NCBI RefSeq assembly: GCF_039535095.1
Contig: NZ_BAAAWN010000001.1
Coordinates: forward strand, 806,001 to 870,000
Source of the DNA: Arthrobacter ramosus
GTDB taxonomy: Bacteria; Actinomycetota; Actinomycetes; Actinomycetales; Micrococcaceae
DNA: 64,000 nt
Reading direction: 5' to 3'
A program made the position numbers and the translations under genes. This document shows, piece after piece, positions 36,613-45,718 of this stretch. The notes under the pieces were generated by a model. That model searched no databases. It was not told the origin of the DNA and saw only the letters and a program-made list of their open reading frames with translations. Every line of letters begins with the position of its first letter. The first letter of the stretch is position 1.

Positions 36613-38305
36613 AGAAGAGGCCGACCGGATTGCCGTGCTCATCGACGTCCATCCGCATCGCGGCGGGCTCCTTGGGCAAACCGGGCATGGTCATGACGGC
36701 ACCGGTCAGCGCGACAATGAAGCCCGCCCCGGTCTTGGGAATCAGCTCGCGCACGTGCACCGTGAACCCCTTGGGGGCACCCAACTGGGAGGCGTCGTCG
36801 GTGAATGAATACTGTGTCTTGGCCATGCAAACCGGCATTCCGCTCCAGCCATTTTTCCGGATGTCCGCCAGGCGCCTGAGCGCGGGGACGGAAAACTCCA
36901 CTCCGTCGGCGCCGTAGACTTCCTGTACGATCGTGCGGATCTTGTCCTCCACAGACAGGCTCAGAGGATACAAATGGCGGAAGTCCGACGGCGCTGCTGC
37001 CGCCACCGCCGCGGCGACCTTCGCTGCGAGCTCATCACCGCCGTCGCCCCCTCCACCGCGGCCCCAGACATCCGCCACAGCCGCCTGCACTCCCTCCTGG
37101 GCGCACCAAGCCAGTAGCCATTCGAGCTCTTCTGTTGTGTCCGTCGCGAATTTATTGATTGCAACAACCGGTGTGACGCCAAACTTCTCGACATTGTGCA
37201 CATGCCGTTTCAAGTTCTCGACGCCGGCAGCGAGCGCTTCGACGTTCGGCTCCTTGAGAAGCTCCTTCGGGACGCCGCCCTGCATCTTCAGAGCCCTGAT
37301 AGTCGCGACGACGACGACGGCGGATGGCGCCACGTCTGCGATGCGCGACTTGATGTCCATGTACTTTTCGGCCCCAAGGTCGGCGCCGAATCCCGCTTCG
37401 GTGACCACGATGTCCGCGAGCTGTTGGGCCGTTCGTGTGGCGATGAGCGAGTTGCAGCCGTGCGCGATATTGGCGAACGGGCCGCCATGCACCAGGGCCG
37501 GGGTTCCTGCGATGGTCTGCACGAGATTCGGCTTGATGGCGTCCTTCAGCAGCATGGTCAGCGCACCCTGGACACCGAGATCGGCCACGGTGACCGGCCG
37601 CCGGTCATAGCTGTACCCGAAGGTGATGCGGCCGAGGCGCTCGCGAAGATCATCCAAGTCCGTCGCGAGGCAGAAGACAGCCATGATTTCGGAGGCGACG
37701 GTTATGTCGAAACCGTCCTGTCGCGGCACTCCTTGAGCGGGTCCGCCCAGGCCAATGATGACCTCGCGCAGCGAGCGGTCGTTCATATCAAGGACCCGTT
37801 TGAAGGTCATGCGGCGGGGATCAATGCTGAGCTCGTTGCCTTGGAAGATGTGGTTGTCCACGAGGGCCATGAGGGCGTTATTGGCCGAGGTGATCGCGTG
37901 GAAGTCGCCGGTGAAATGCAGGTTGATCTCGTCCATGGGGAGAACTTGGGAGTAGCCGCCACCGGTCGCACCTCCCTTCATGCCCAGGATCGGTCCAAGG
38001 GACGGTTCGCGCAGCGCGATCATCACCCGGTGACCGGCCCGCGCCAAGGAATCGGCGAGGCCTACCGTGGTTGTCGATTTTCCCTCACCCGCCGGCGTCG
38101 GAGACATAGCCGAGACGAGGACTATCTTGCCCGCGCGTTTGGCATCCGGGAGACGGAGCTTGGCGGGATCGATTTTCGCCTTGAACCGGCCGTACAGTTC
38201 CAATGCATCGACGTTGATCCCGGCACGCCCCGCGATCTCCTCGATGGGACGTATCGCTGCGTTCTGGGCAATTTCAAGGTCGCTCAAGATCTTGTTTTCA
38301 GACAT
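36611..38305 (-). CDS. fhs: Formate-tetrahydrofolate ligase
   Basis: 564 residues, full length. It makes 10-formyl-tetrahydrofolate from formate, THF and ATP. The P-loop region is [57 protein letters not shown] and the C-terminal [10 protein letters not shown] are diagnostic. ATG 38305 with GAGGAC/AAGG upstream; extending to 38395 runs into repeat array C. It lies between arrays B and C. Confidence 0.97.
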   Translation of the reverse strand: MSENKILSDLEIAQNAAIRPIEEIAGRAGINVDALELYGRFKAKIDPAKLRLPDAKRAGKIVLVSAMSPTPAGEGKSTTTVGLADSLARAGHRVMIALREPSLGPILGMKGGATGGGYSQVLPMDEINLHFTGDFHAITSANNALMALVDNHIFQGNELSIDPRRMTFKRVLDMNDRSLREVIIGLGGPAQGVPRQDGFDITVASEIMAVFCLATDLDDLRERLGRITFGYSYDRRPVTVADLGVQGALTMLLKDAIKPNLVQTIAGTPALVHGGPFANIAHGCNSLIATRTAQQLADIVVTEAGFGADLGAEKYMDIKSRIADVAPSAVVVVATIRALKMQGGVPKELLKEPNVEALAAGVENLKRHVHNVEKFGVTPVVAINKFATDTTEELEWLLAWCAQEGVQAAVADVWGRGGGGDGGDELAAKVAAAVAAAAPSDFRHLYPLSLSVEDKIRTIVQEVYGADGVEFSVPALRRLADIRKNGWSGMPVCMAKTQYSFTDDASQLGAPKGFTVHVRELIPKTGAGFIVALTGAVMTMPGLPKEPAAMRMDVDEHGNPVGLF

Positions 38306-38365
38306 CCTTGTCCTCAACTCCGTGCGGAACACTGTCCGCGACAATCTATCAGTCGGGTCCCCGAG

Positions 38366-38474
38366 GTGAGCGAGGGTTTGGGGAATTGACTTCATAGGTG
38401 AGCGAGCGTTTGGGGAATTGCCCTTATAGGTGAGCGGGCGTCGCCGGGAGGGGGCTTATAAGTGAGCGAGGGTT
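38366..38474. repeat. Array C of the GTGAGCGAGCGT 32-bp repeat
   Basis: Four forward copies at 38366, 38398, 38430 and 38462, exactly 32 bp apart, with changes at two core positions (GTGAGCG[A/G]G[C/G]GT). Spacers are TGGGGAATTGACTTCATAG, TGGGGAATTGCCCTTATAG and GCCGGGAGGGGGCTTATAA. The last copy shares one base with the mshA stop codon. The array fills the space between mshA and the fhs leader. Confidence 0.96.
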
Positions 38475-39718
38475 TAGCTTGGGCGGACGAGGACCGCACC
38501 GATGGCTGCGTGGTAGCTCTCGAGCGTGATGGCTGCTGTCCTGTGCCAGCCGAAGGCCTCCGCATGAACGGCAGCGGCACGGCCCATGTCTTCGCGGGTG
38601 CGGGGATCGTCGTACAAGGCTTCGATGACGTCGGCCCAGCGGGAGGGATCGTGGCCGTCAACCAAAATACCCGTCCGCCCGTCGGCAACGGCACGGGACA
38701 GGCCGCCCACGTTGGTAGCCACCACCGGGGTGCCGCAGGCCTGCGCCTCAAGGGCAACCAGCCCGAACGATTCGCTGAAGGAAGGCATCACGACGACGTC
38801 GGCCGAACGGAACCAGCCCGCCAGCTTCGGCGCCTTGACCGGCGCGCGGTGCGTTACGACGTCGTCGAGCCCCGCGGCCGTAATGAAGGACTGCAGATTG
38901 AAGTCCTTGGCGCCGCTCAAGGCGCCCAGGATGGTGAGTTCGAGGTCGATGTCTGGCCGCCTCTTGCGGAGGATGCCAACAGCTTCGATGAAAACCTGCG
39001 GGCCTTTGAGCCGCTGGATGCGTCCGGCGAAGAGCAGGTGGAAACTGCCGGGCCGCACGCCAAGCTCGGCGCGGGACCGGGCCCGGAACGCGGGAGTGAA
39101 CACGGTCAGGTCAACGCCGGGGGGAGCGATGTCGATATGGTCGAAATCGGCGTCGTAGTGCGATACAAGCTCCTGGGCTTCGGCGGGAGTGTTGGCCACG
39201 AGGCGCGTGGCTCCATCCACGATCCTCTGTTCGCCGTCTTCACGCACTCGCGGTTCGGGCCGCTCGCCGGATTCGAGCACCAGGTTCTTGACCTTCGCCA
39301 TCGTGTGCATCGTGTGGATCAGCGGCACGTTCCACAATGCGGAGAGTTCAAGGCCGGCCACACCGGACACCCAGTAGTGCGAATGGATGGCGTCGTAACG
39401 GCCGTGCGGTTGCCGCTGCCGGATCCTCTCGACTTCGGCAACCATGGCGTGGAGGAGCTCGGGAAGTTCCTCCTTGGGCAGTTTCCGGGGCGGGCCTGCC
39501 AAGACGTTGTGGACGCAGACACCCGGACCGGGATGCTCGACGGCGGGCTGCCCGGCGGACGTCGAACGCGTGAAGATCTCTACCTCCACGCCGAGATCCG
39601 CCAACGCGATGGCCAGCGCCCGGACGTAGACATTCATGCCGCCCGCATCGCCCGAACCCGGCTGCTCCATGGGCGAAGTGTGGAGTGACAGGAAGGCAAC
39701 GCGACGGATCAACGACAC
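38474..39718 (-). CDS. mshA: D-inositol-3-phosphate glycosyltransferase MshA
   Basis: 414 residues, GT4 family. MshA joins GlcNAc from UDP-GlcNAc to inositol-3-phosphate, the first committed step of mycothiol synthesis. Family landmarks: FLSLHTSPMEQPGSGDAGGM at the N-terminus, SHYWVSGVAGL, LLFAGRIQRLKGPQVFIEAV and the EX7E motif in SFSESFGLVALEAQACGTPV. GTG 39718 has the strong ribosome-binding site TAGGAGGT. The enzyme uses the product of ino1, 3 kb away, and UDP-GlcNAc from the glmS/glmM route in this window. Confidence 0.96.
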   Translation of the reverse strand: MSLIRRVAFLSLHTSPMEQPGSGDAGGMNVYVRALAIALADLGVEVEIFTRSTSAGQPAVEHPGPGVCVHNVLAGPPRKLPKEELPELLHAMVAEVERIRQRQPHGRYDAIHSHYWVSGVAGLELSALWNVPLIHTMHTMAKVKNLVLESGERPEPRVREDGEQRIVDGATRLVANTPAEAQELVSHYDADFDHIDIAPPGVDLTVFTPAFRARSRAELGVRPGSFHLLFAGRIQRLKGPQVFIEAVGILRKRRPDIDLELTILGALSGAKDFNLQSFITAAGLDDVVTHRAPVKAPKLAGWFRSADVVVMPSFSESFGLVALEAQACGTPVVATNVGGLSRAVADGRTGILVDGHDPSRWADVIEALYDDPRTREDMGRAAAVHAEAFGWHRTAAITLESYHAAIGAVLVRPS

Positions 39719-39866
39719 CGCTACCTCCTATATCCAACGCAATTCAACAAGCCCGCAAAGCGATAAATCCCCTGCGTCCCAGCGAAAACACTACTCCTGA
39801 CCTCCCTGGCATTGCAGCCGGCCCGACAGGGCAGGCAGTGCACGGCGAGCTGATACCGTAACGGAG

Positions 39867-40397
39867 GTGAGCCACTCAAACAGCGAAGCAGGAATGTCGG
39901 CGGCCGTTAGCTACGAGATCCGGCCCGCCCGGGCAAGCGACTGGCCCGGGATCTGGGCCGTCCTGGAACCCGTGATCCAGGCAGGGGAGACCTTCACGTG
40001 GGACCGCGACACTTCCGAAGAAGCTGCCCGGATCAAATGGTTCAAGGAAGCGCCCGGCCTGACCTTTGTGGCAGTGCGCGACGGCGACGTGCTGGGTACC
40101 GGTGAACTGCACGCCAACCAGGGCGGCGGCGGAAGCCACGTAGCCAACGCCGGCTACATGGTCCATGCCGATCACGGCGGGCAGGGAATCGCCCGAGCAC
40201 TTTGTGCCTATTCCTTGGTTGCCGCCCGGGATGCCGGGTTCAAGGCGATGCAGTTCAACGCGGTCGTCGAAAGCAACGTCCGCGCAGTGGGCCTGTGGCA
40301 GTCCATGGGCTTCCGCATCCTGGCGACTATCCCCGAGGCCTTCCAGCATCCGACCCTTGGCTACGTGGGGCTGCACGTCATGTACCAGGAGCTCTAG
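39867..40397 (+). CDS. GNAT family N-acetyltransferase
   Basis: 176 residues resembling phosphinothricin-acetyltransferase-like GNAT enzymes: YEIRPARASDWPGIWAVLEP, the acetyl-CoA motif A VHADHGGQGIARALC, and NVRAVGLWQSMGFRILATIP. The substrate cannot be predicted. GTG 39867 lies 7 nt after TACCGT (39854-39859), suggesting a leaderless mRNA; ATG 39894 is an alternative that still keeps the whole domain. It is divergent from mshA across 148 nt. Confidence 0.82.
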   Translation: MSHSNSEAGMSAAVSYEIRPARASDWPGIWAVLEPVIQAGETFTWDRDTSEEAARIKWFKEAPGLTFVAVRDGDVLGTGELHANQGGGGSHVANAGYMVHADHGGQGIARALCAYSLVAARDAGFKAMQFNAVVESNVRAVGLWQSMGFRILATIPEAFQHPTLGYVGLHVMYQEL

Positions 40398-40422
40398 CCG
40401 GCCCCGGGACTCCCGCGGTCCT

Positions 40423-40450
40423 TTGCACAATCGTGGCCGCGGCGTAGTGT
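40423..40450 (+). promoter_or_regulatory. Promoter of the PfkB-family kinase
   Basis: TTGCAC (40423-40428), a 16-bp spacer and TAGTGT (40445-40450), ending 7 nt before the ATG at 40458. One of the clearest leaderless-type promoters in the window. Confidence 0.6.
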
Positions 40451-40457
40451 GCCGTGC

Positions 40458-41564
40458 ATGGACGCAACGCCCAGGACTGGATTCGACCCCCTCGCCGCTA
40501 TCCGGGGGGATGCGGGGGAGGACGGGGCCGAGTCAGGCTGCGATCTCCTGCTGACAGGCACCGTGTTCCAGGACATTATCTTTACCGGACTGGACCGCAG
40601 CCCTGAACCGGGGACCGAAGTGTGGAGCCAAGGCATGGGGACCTGCCCCGGCGGCGTGGCCAACCAGGCTATCGCGGCTGCCCGGCTTGGGCTGCGGACC
40701 AGCCTCGCGGCGGCCTTCGGGGATGACGGATACGGGGACTTCAACTGGCGGATCCTGGAAAGCCAGGAGCACGTGGATCTCTCCCTGTCCAGGCGGTTCG
40801 AGGGCTGGCATTCCCCGGTCACCGTCTCCTTGTGCGTGGATCAGGATCGTTCGATGGTCACTCACGGACATCCCTCGCCCATGAGCGCTTCTCAACTGAT
40901 TGGCGATCCGCCCAAGGCCCTCGCCGCCGTCGCGGATCTCGGCGAGGAGCCAGAACCCTGGATGCTGGCGGCGAGGAAAGCCGGGGTCAAACTCTTTGGC
41001 GACGCCGGATGGGATCCGACGGGAGAGTGGTCGTCGAAGCGGCTGGACCAGCTCAGCAATTTCCACGCCTTCATGCCGAACCAACGGGAAGCAATGGCCT
41101 TCACCGGCAAGGACAACCCATGGTCTGCGCTCTACACGCTCGCCGACCGGGTTCCGGTGGCTGTAGTGACGTTGGGAGCGCAGGGAGCCATGGCCGTGGA
41201 TTCCGAAACCGGCGAGGAGGAATGGGTGCCGTCCCTTCCCGTGACGGCGTACGACCCCACAGGAGCGGGCGACTGCTTCGGTGCGGCGTTTGTTGTGGGT
41301 TGCCTGGCCGGATGGCCTTTGGGAGACCGGCTCCGTTTTGCCAACCTTTGCGCCTCGCTGGCGGTGCAGGAAGTAGGTGGCTCGCTTGCTGCGCCTGGTT
41401 GGGGAGACATCGCCGATTGGTGGCAGCGAGCGAACGCCCGGAGGGAGCGGCAGTCCAGCCAGTGGCTCAAACGGTTCGCTTTCCTCGAGGACATTGTGGC
41501 GGATGTCCCGCCCGGGGCCCAACGTCGTGCAACAGCCACGATCGCCCACAACTCGGACGCTTGA
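40458..41564 (+). CDS. PfkB family carbohydrate kinase
   Basis: 368 residues, ribokinase fold. Signatures: GTCPGGVANQAIAAARLGLR (sugar-binding glycines) and the anion-hole/catalytic motif YDPTGAGDCFGAAFV with the catalytic Asp. It phosphorylates a sugar, nucleoside or similar substrate with ATP; which one is not clear. ATG 40458 chosen from the promoter 7 nt upstream; GTG 40449 is an alternative. It is a single gene before alr. Confidence 0.85.
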   Translation: MDATPRTGFDPLAAIRGDAGEDGAESGCDLLLTGTVFQDIIFTGLDRSPEPGTEVWSQGMGTCPGGVANQAIAAARLGLRTSLAAAFGDDGYGDFNWRILESQEHVDLSLSRRFEGWHSPVTVSLCVDQDRSMVTHGHPSPMSASQLIGDPPKALAAVADLGEEPEPWMLAARKAGVKLFGDAGWDPTGEWSSKRLDQLSNFHAFMPNQREAMAFTGKDNPWSALYTLADRVPVAVVTLGAQGAMAVDSETGEEEWVPSLPVTAYDPTGAGDCFGAAFVVGCLAGWPLGDRLRFANLCASLAVQEVGGSLAAPGWGDIADWWQRANARRERQSSQWLKRFAFLEDIVADVPPGAQRRATATIAHNSDA

Positions 41565-41636
41565 GCGGCGCTTACCTCCAATCGACCCGCTCACCCCAGT
41601 CAACCCGCACGCCGTCGCGGCACTAGAATCGTGAGG

Positions 41637-42842
41637 GTGACTTACGAAGCAGCTGCCAGTTTCGAGCCCTCGACGAAAACGGGTTCGGCAACGGTCCTCG
41701 AACGATCAGCCGTCATCGACTTGGACGCCATCCGGCACAACGTACGCCAATTCGTGGCTATCGCCTCGCCCGCAACCGTCATGGCCGTCGTGAAGGCCGA
41801 CGCCTATGGGCACGGTGCGGTGCAGGTGGCGCGGGCAGCCCTTGAAGCCGGCGCCCGATGGCTTGGCGTTGCCCATATTTCGGAGGCTTTGGCGCTGCGC
41901 GCTGCTGGAATCGACGCCCCCATGCTCGCCTGGTTGCACACCACCCAAAGCAACTTCCAGGCGGCAGTCGCCGCCGGCGTCGACGTCGGGATATCCGGCT
42001 GGGAGCTGGACGCGGTCGTCGCGGCGGCACGCGAACAGGAACGACCGGCCCGCATCCACCTCAAGGTTGATACCGGCCTGGGCCGCAACGGCTCCACCAT
42101 CGCCCAATGGGACAAATTGGTGGGCCAGGCCATGGAGTACCAGGACGAGGGCCTCCTGCGCGTGGTGGGCATCTTCTCGCACTTGGCCGTGGCCGATGAA
42201 CCGCACCGTCCCGAGACTGATGAGCAGTTGGCAGCTTTCCGGGAAGCAATTGCCGTGGCCGAGGACGCCGGAGTGGACACCGAGGTCCGGCATCTGGCCA
42301 ACACGCCCGCCACGCTTTCGCGTCCGGATGCCCATTTCGACCTCGTCCGCGTGGGGCTCGGGCTCTACGGACTGTCCCCTTTCGAAGGACAAAACTCCGC
42401 GGAACTTGGTCTCCGCCCCGCCATGACAGTGCGCACCCTCGTTTCCAATTGCAAGCGGGTGCCCGAAGGCCAGGGCGTGTCCTACGGACTCAACTACCGG
42501 ACGTCCGGTGAGAGCGCCTTGGGCCTGATCCCGCTCGGATACGCCGACGGCGTGCCGCGGGTCGCCACCGGCGGACCGGTCCGGGTCAACGGAGTCAACT
42601 ACCCCGTTGTGGGCCGGATCGCCATGGACCAGATGGTCATCGACCTTGGGAACGCGGTGACCGACGAAGCCGCCTGGCTGGGCGCCGAAGCCGTCATGTT
42701 TGGTGACGGCGCCGACGGCGGCCCGACGGCGGACGACTGGGCCGCCGCCGCGGGAACCAACAACTATGAGATTGTCACCCGCATCAGTCCGCGCGTCCCG
42801 CGCATCTACATCAACGAAACCTCGGGGGCGGATGCCCGGTGA
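41637..42842 (+). CDS. alr: Alanine racemase
   Basis: 401 residues, PLP enzyme that makes D-Ala for peptidoglycan. The cofactor lysine is in MAVVKADAYGHG; LKVDTGLGRNG and the second-subunit tyrosine region VSYGLNYRT are visible, as is GRIAMDQMVIDLG. GTG 41637 lies 7 nt after TAGAAT (41624-41629), so a leaderless mRNA is likely; GTG 41631 would add two residues. It overlaps tsaE by 4 nt and so leads the tsaE-tsaB-rimI-tsaD operon. Confidence 0.96.
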   Translation: MTYEAAASFEPSTKTGSATVLERSAVIDLDAIRHNVRQFVAIASPATVMAVVKADAYGHGAVQVARAALEAGARWLGVAHISEALALRAAGIDAPMLAWLHTTQSNFQAAVAAGVDVGISGWELDAVVAAAREQERPARIHLKVDTGLGRNGSTIAQWDKLVGQAMEYQDEGLLRVVGIFSHLAVADEPHRPETDEQLAAFREAIAVAEDAGVDTEVRHLANTPATLSRPDAHFDLVRVGLGLYGLSPFEGQNSAELGLRPAMTVRTLVSNCKRVPEGQGVSYGLNYRTSGESALGLIPLGYADGVPRVATGGPVRVNGVNYPVVGRIAMDQMVIDLGNAVTDEAAWLGAEAVMFGDGADGGPTADDWAAAAGTNNYEIVTRISPRVPRIYINETSGADAR

Positions 42843-43444
42843 GCGGGGCCCCGATTGATAAGACCCCGGTGAGCGAGGCCTTGTGGGAACGGACCGTCAA
42901 GGTCGCGACGGCGGAGCAGACGCACGCTTTGGGCTCGGCGCTCGCCGGGGTCCTTGAGCCCGGTGACCTGCTGGTCCTGACAGGCGAACTCGGTGCCGGC
43001 AAGACCACTTTCACCCAGGGACTCGGCGAAGGACTGGGCGTCCGTGCCGGCGTCATCTCGCCCACGTTTGTCCTGGTGCGCATCCACCCCAACCTGCCGG
43101 ACGGACCGCGCCCGGGCGGCCCCGATCTGGTCCACGTTGATGCTTACCGGCTGGCGTCCGCCGCGGAAATCGACGACATCGACCTCGAAAACACGATGGA
43201 CAACTCCGTGACAGTGGTCGAGTGGGGGCGCGAACGCGTGGAACACCTTTCGGATAGTCGCCTGGACATCGAAATGCACCGGACAATGGGCGGCGCGGAG
43301 AGGGCAGTAACCCGCCCGGAAGCAGGCCAGGACGCCGTGCTGGACTTCGACCCGGAGGACGACGACGAACCCCGCGCCATCGTTTTCCGCGGCTTTGGCC
43401 CTCGCTGGAGCGCCGTGCCCGAAATACTGGAGGAGAACGCCTGA
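42839..43444 (+). CDS. tsaE: tRNA t6A biosynthesis ATPase TsaE
   Basis: 201 residues, longer than the usual 150-160 because of an acidic stretch near 165-180. P-loop GELGAGKTTFTQGLGEGLG; SPTFVLVRIH and HVDAYRLASAAEID are typical. TsaE helps the TsaB-TsaD complex turn over during threonylcarbamoyl transfer to A37 of ANN-decoding tRNAs. GTG start overlapping the alr stop (GTGA); its stop overlaps the tsaB ATG. Confidence 0.95.
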   Translation: MSGAPIDKTPVSEALWERTVKVATAEQTHALGSALAGVLEPGDLLVLTGELGAGKTTFTQGLGEGLGVRAGVISPTFVLVRIHPNLPDGPRPGGPDLVHVDAYRLASAAEIDDIDLENTMDNSVTVVEWGRERVEHLSDSRLDIEMHRTMGGAERAVTRPEAGQDAVLDFDPEDDDEPRAIVFRGFGPRWSAVPEILEENA

Positions 43445-44115
43445 TGCTGATCTTGGCCATTGATACTTCGGCCGTGGCGAGTGCGGCACTCATCTCGGAC
43501 GATGCCATGGAGGGTGTGGTGGAGTCCTTCGCCACGGAGGACACCCGCAGCCATGCCGAGGTCCTGGCGCCCGGCATTGAGAAGCTTCTGGCCGACGCCG
43601 GCGTAAGCGGCGCGGACATCGACCTCATCGTCACCGGTGTTGGCCCTGGGCCGTTTACGGGCCTTCGTTCAGGGATTGCAACCGCCCGCACGTTGGCATT
43701 TGCCTGGAACAAACCTCTTTTCGGTCTCATGAGCCTGGACGCGATCGCTTTGGAAGTGGCCGAGTCAACGGAGGCGCAGGCCGAGTTCCTGGTGGCCACG
43801 GATGCCCGTCGCAAGGAGGTCTACTGGGCGCGCTACACGCTCAATGATGGCCAGCTACCGCAACTCGTGGACGGTCCGCACGTCGGGTTCGCCTCGGAGT
43901 TGCCCGATCTCCCCGTCTTCGGTGCCGGCGGCGGCATCTACGCGGACGTCGTCAACGCGAACGAGGAATTCAGCACCACCCAGCCCGACGCCGCCTCGTT
44001 GGGCCAGTTCGCCATGGCCCTCCTGACGGCCGGCGCGGAACTGCCGGATTCCACACCCTTGTATTTGCGGGAATCCGACGCGCAAGTGCCGGGCCCTAGA
44101 AAGCGTGCCCTGTGA
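43444..44115 (+). CDS. tsaB: tRNA t6A biosynthesis protein TsaB
   Basis: 223 residues, ASKHA fold, the non-catalytic partner of TsaD. LILAIDTSAVASAALI and VGPGPFTGLRSGIATARTLA are the signatures. It overlaps tsaE by 1 nt (TGATG) and rimI by 4 nt. Confidence 0.96.
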   Translation: MLILAIDTSAVASAALISDDAMEGVVESFATEDTRSHAEVLAPGIEKLLADAGVSGADIDLIVTGVGPGPFTGLRSGIATARTLAFAWNKPLFGLMSLDAIALEVAESTEAQAEFLVATDARRKEVYWARYTLNDGQLPQLVDGPHVGFASELPDLPVFGAGGGIYADVVNANEEFSTTQPDAASLGQFAMALLTAGAELPDSTPLYLRESDAQVPGPRKRAL

Positions 44116-44600
44116 ACCCCTCGTACCAGTTCAAGCTCGACGGCGTGACCTTGCGCGACATGACCGCCGACGACGTCACCGCGGTCGAGGTCTTGGAGCG
44201 CCGGCTCTTCCCGGTGGACGCCTGGCCGATGCAGATGTTCTTCGACGAACTTGCCCAGGTTGATACCCGCCGCTACGTAGTGGCCGAAGCCGACGGCCAG
44301 ATTGTGGCCTACGCCGGGCTCATGTGCATCGAGCCGATCGCGGACGTGCAGACGATCGCCGTCGTGCCCGAATTCGAAGGCAAGGGAATTGGCTCCGCCA
44401 TCCTCACGGAACTGATCGAAGAATCCCGACGGCGCGGCGCGGTGGAAGTGCTCCTGGAGGTCCGTGCCGACAATCCACGAGCTCAGGCACTGTACGTGCG
44501 CTTCGGCTTCGAGCAGATCCACGTCCGTCGGCGCTACTACCGTGACGGCACGGACGCCCTCATCATGAGGCTCACATTGACTGAAGGAACACCGGCATGA
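44112..44600 (+). CDS. rimI: Ribosomal protein alanine N-acetyltransferase RimI-like
   Basis: 162 residues, GNAT fold, with [20 protein letters not shown] (acetyl-CoA loop) and [20 protein letters not shown]. RimI acetylates the N-terminus of S18 in E. coli and lies between tsaB and tsaD in most actinobacteria. Overlaps of 4 nt on both sides show tight operon packing. Confidence 0.93.
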   Translation: MNPSYQFKLDGVTLRDMTADDVTAVEVLERRLFPVDAWPMQMFFDELAQVDTRRYVVAEADGQIVAYAGLMCIEPIADVQTIAVVPEFEGKGIGSAILTELIEESRRRGAVEVLLEVRADNPRAQALYVRFGFEQIHVRRRYYRDGTDALIMRLTLTEGTPA

Positions 44601-45697
44601 ACCACCCCGCCACCATCCGGCCGCTCGTGCTGGGGATCGAGTCCTCCTGCGACGAAACCGGCGTCGGGATTGTCCGGGGCACCACCCTGCTGACCAACAC
44701 GGTGTCCTCTTCGATGGATGAGCATGTCCGTTTTGGCGGCGTCATTCCGGAGATCGCTTCGCGTGCGCACCTGGACGCTTTTGTTCCCACGCTGCAGGAG
44801 GCCCTGCACGAGGCCGGGGTGGCTTTGGACGATATCGACGCCATTGCCGTGACCTCCGGGCCCGGCTTGGCGGGGGCGCTCATGGTGGGTGTCTGTGCGG
44901 CCAAAGCCCTCTCTGTTGCCACGGGCAAGCCGCTCTACGCGATCAACCACTTGGTGGCGCATGTCGGCGTCGGGCTCCTTGACGGCGCCACCGGGGGAGC
45001 CGTTCCGGGCGGTCGGCTGCCGGAAAATCTCGGTGCGTTGCTGGTTTCCGGCGGGCATACGGAAATCCTGCGCATCCGCAGCATCACCGACGACGTCGAG
45101 ATGCTCGGTTCCACGATCGACGACGCCGCAGGGGAGGCCTACGACAAAGTTGCGAGGCTTCTGGGCCTTGGCTACCCGGGCGGACCGGCCATCGACAAAC
45201 TCGCCAAGCAAGGCAACGCCAAGGCCATCCGCTTCCCGCGCGGCCTGACGCAACCCAAGTACATGGGAACCGCGGAGGAGCCGGGACCGCATCGCTACGA
45301 TTGGTCCTTCAGCGGCCTCAAGACCGCCGTCGCGCGCTGCGTTGAACAGTTCGAAGCGCGCGGTGAGGACGTTCCCGTTGCCGATATCGCCGCTGCATTC
45401 CAGGAAGCGGTGGTGGACGTCATAACGTCCAAGGCTGTGCTGGCCTGCAAGGAGAACGGCATCACGGACCTCCTGCTGGGCGGCGGCGTTGCAGCCAACT
45501 CCCGGCTCCGTGAGCTGACCGGGCAGCGCTGCGATGCGGCGGGTATCACCCTGCATGTGCCGCCGCTGGCGCTGTGCACCGACAATGGTGCCATGGTCGC
45601 TGCCTTGGGCTCGCAGCTCATCATGGCGGGTATCGGTCCCAGCGGCGTCGCGTTCGCTCCGGATTCGTCCCTGCCGGTGACCACGGTTTCGGTGTAG
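44597..45697 (+). CDS. tsaD: tRNA N6-threonylcarbamoyltransferase TsaD
   Basis: 366 residues, the catalytic subunit for t6A37. The start [19 protein letters not shown], the metal-binding histidines in [19 protein letters not shown] and [15 protein letters not shown] define the family. It ends the alr-tsaE-tsaB-rimI-tsaD operon and converges with the next gene 21 nt away. Confidence 0.97.
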   Translation: MNHPATIRPLVLGIESSCDETGVGIVRGTTLLTNTVSSSMDEHVRFGGVIPEIASRAHLDAFVPTLQEALHEAGVALDDIDAIAVTSGPGLAGALMVGVCAAKALSVATGKPLYAINHLVAHVGVGLLDGATGGAVPGGRLPENLGALLVSGGHTEILRIRSITDDVEMLGSTIDDAAGEAYDKVARLLGLGYPGGPAIDKLAKQGNAKAIRFPRGLTQPKYMGTAEEPGPHRYDWSFSGLKTAVARCVEQFEARGEDVPVADIAAAFQEAVVDVITSKAVLACKENGITDLLLGGGVAANSRLRELTGQRCDAAGITLHVPPLALCTDNGAMVAALGSQLIMAGIGPSGVAFAPDSSLPVTTVSV

Positions 45698-45718
45698 GCG
45701 CGGGAACCCGGCCGGAGG

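Noticed and set aside
35301..38474. The 32-bp-period arrays as CRISPR
   Set aside because: The constant part is only 13 bp, the 19-bp parts are copies of each other within an array, and no cas genes are present.
42869..42881. GTGAGCGAGGCC inside tsaE as another copy of the 13-mer repeat
   Set aside because: It matches only nine bases, is in coding sequence, and has no 32-bp neighbours.
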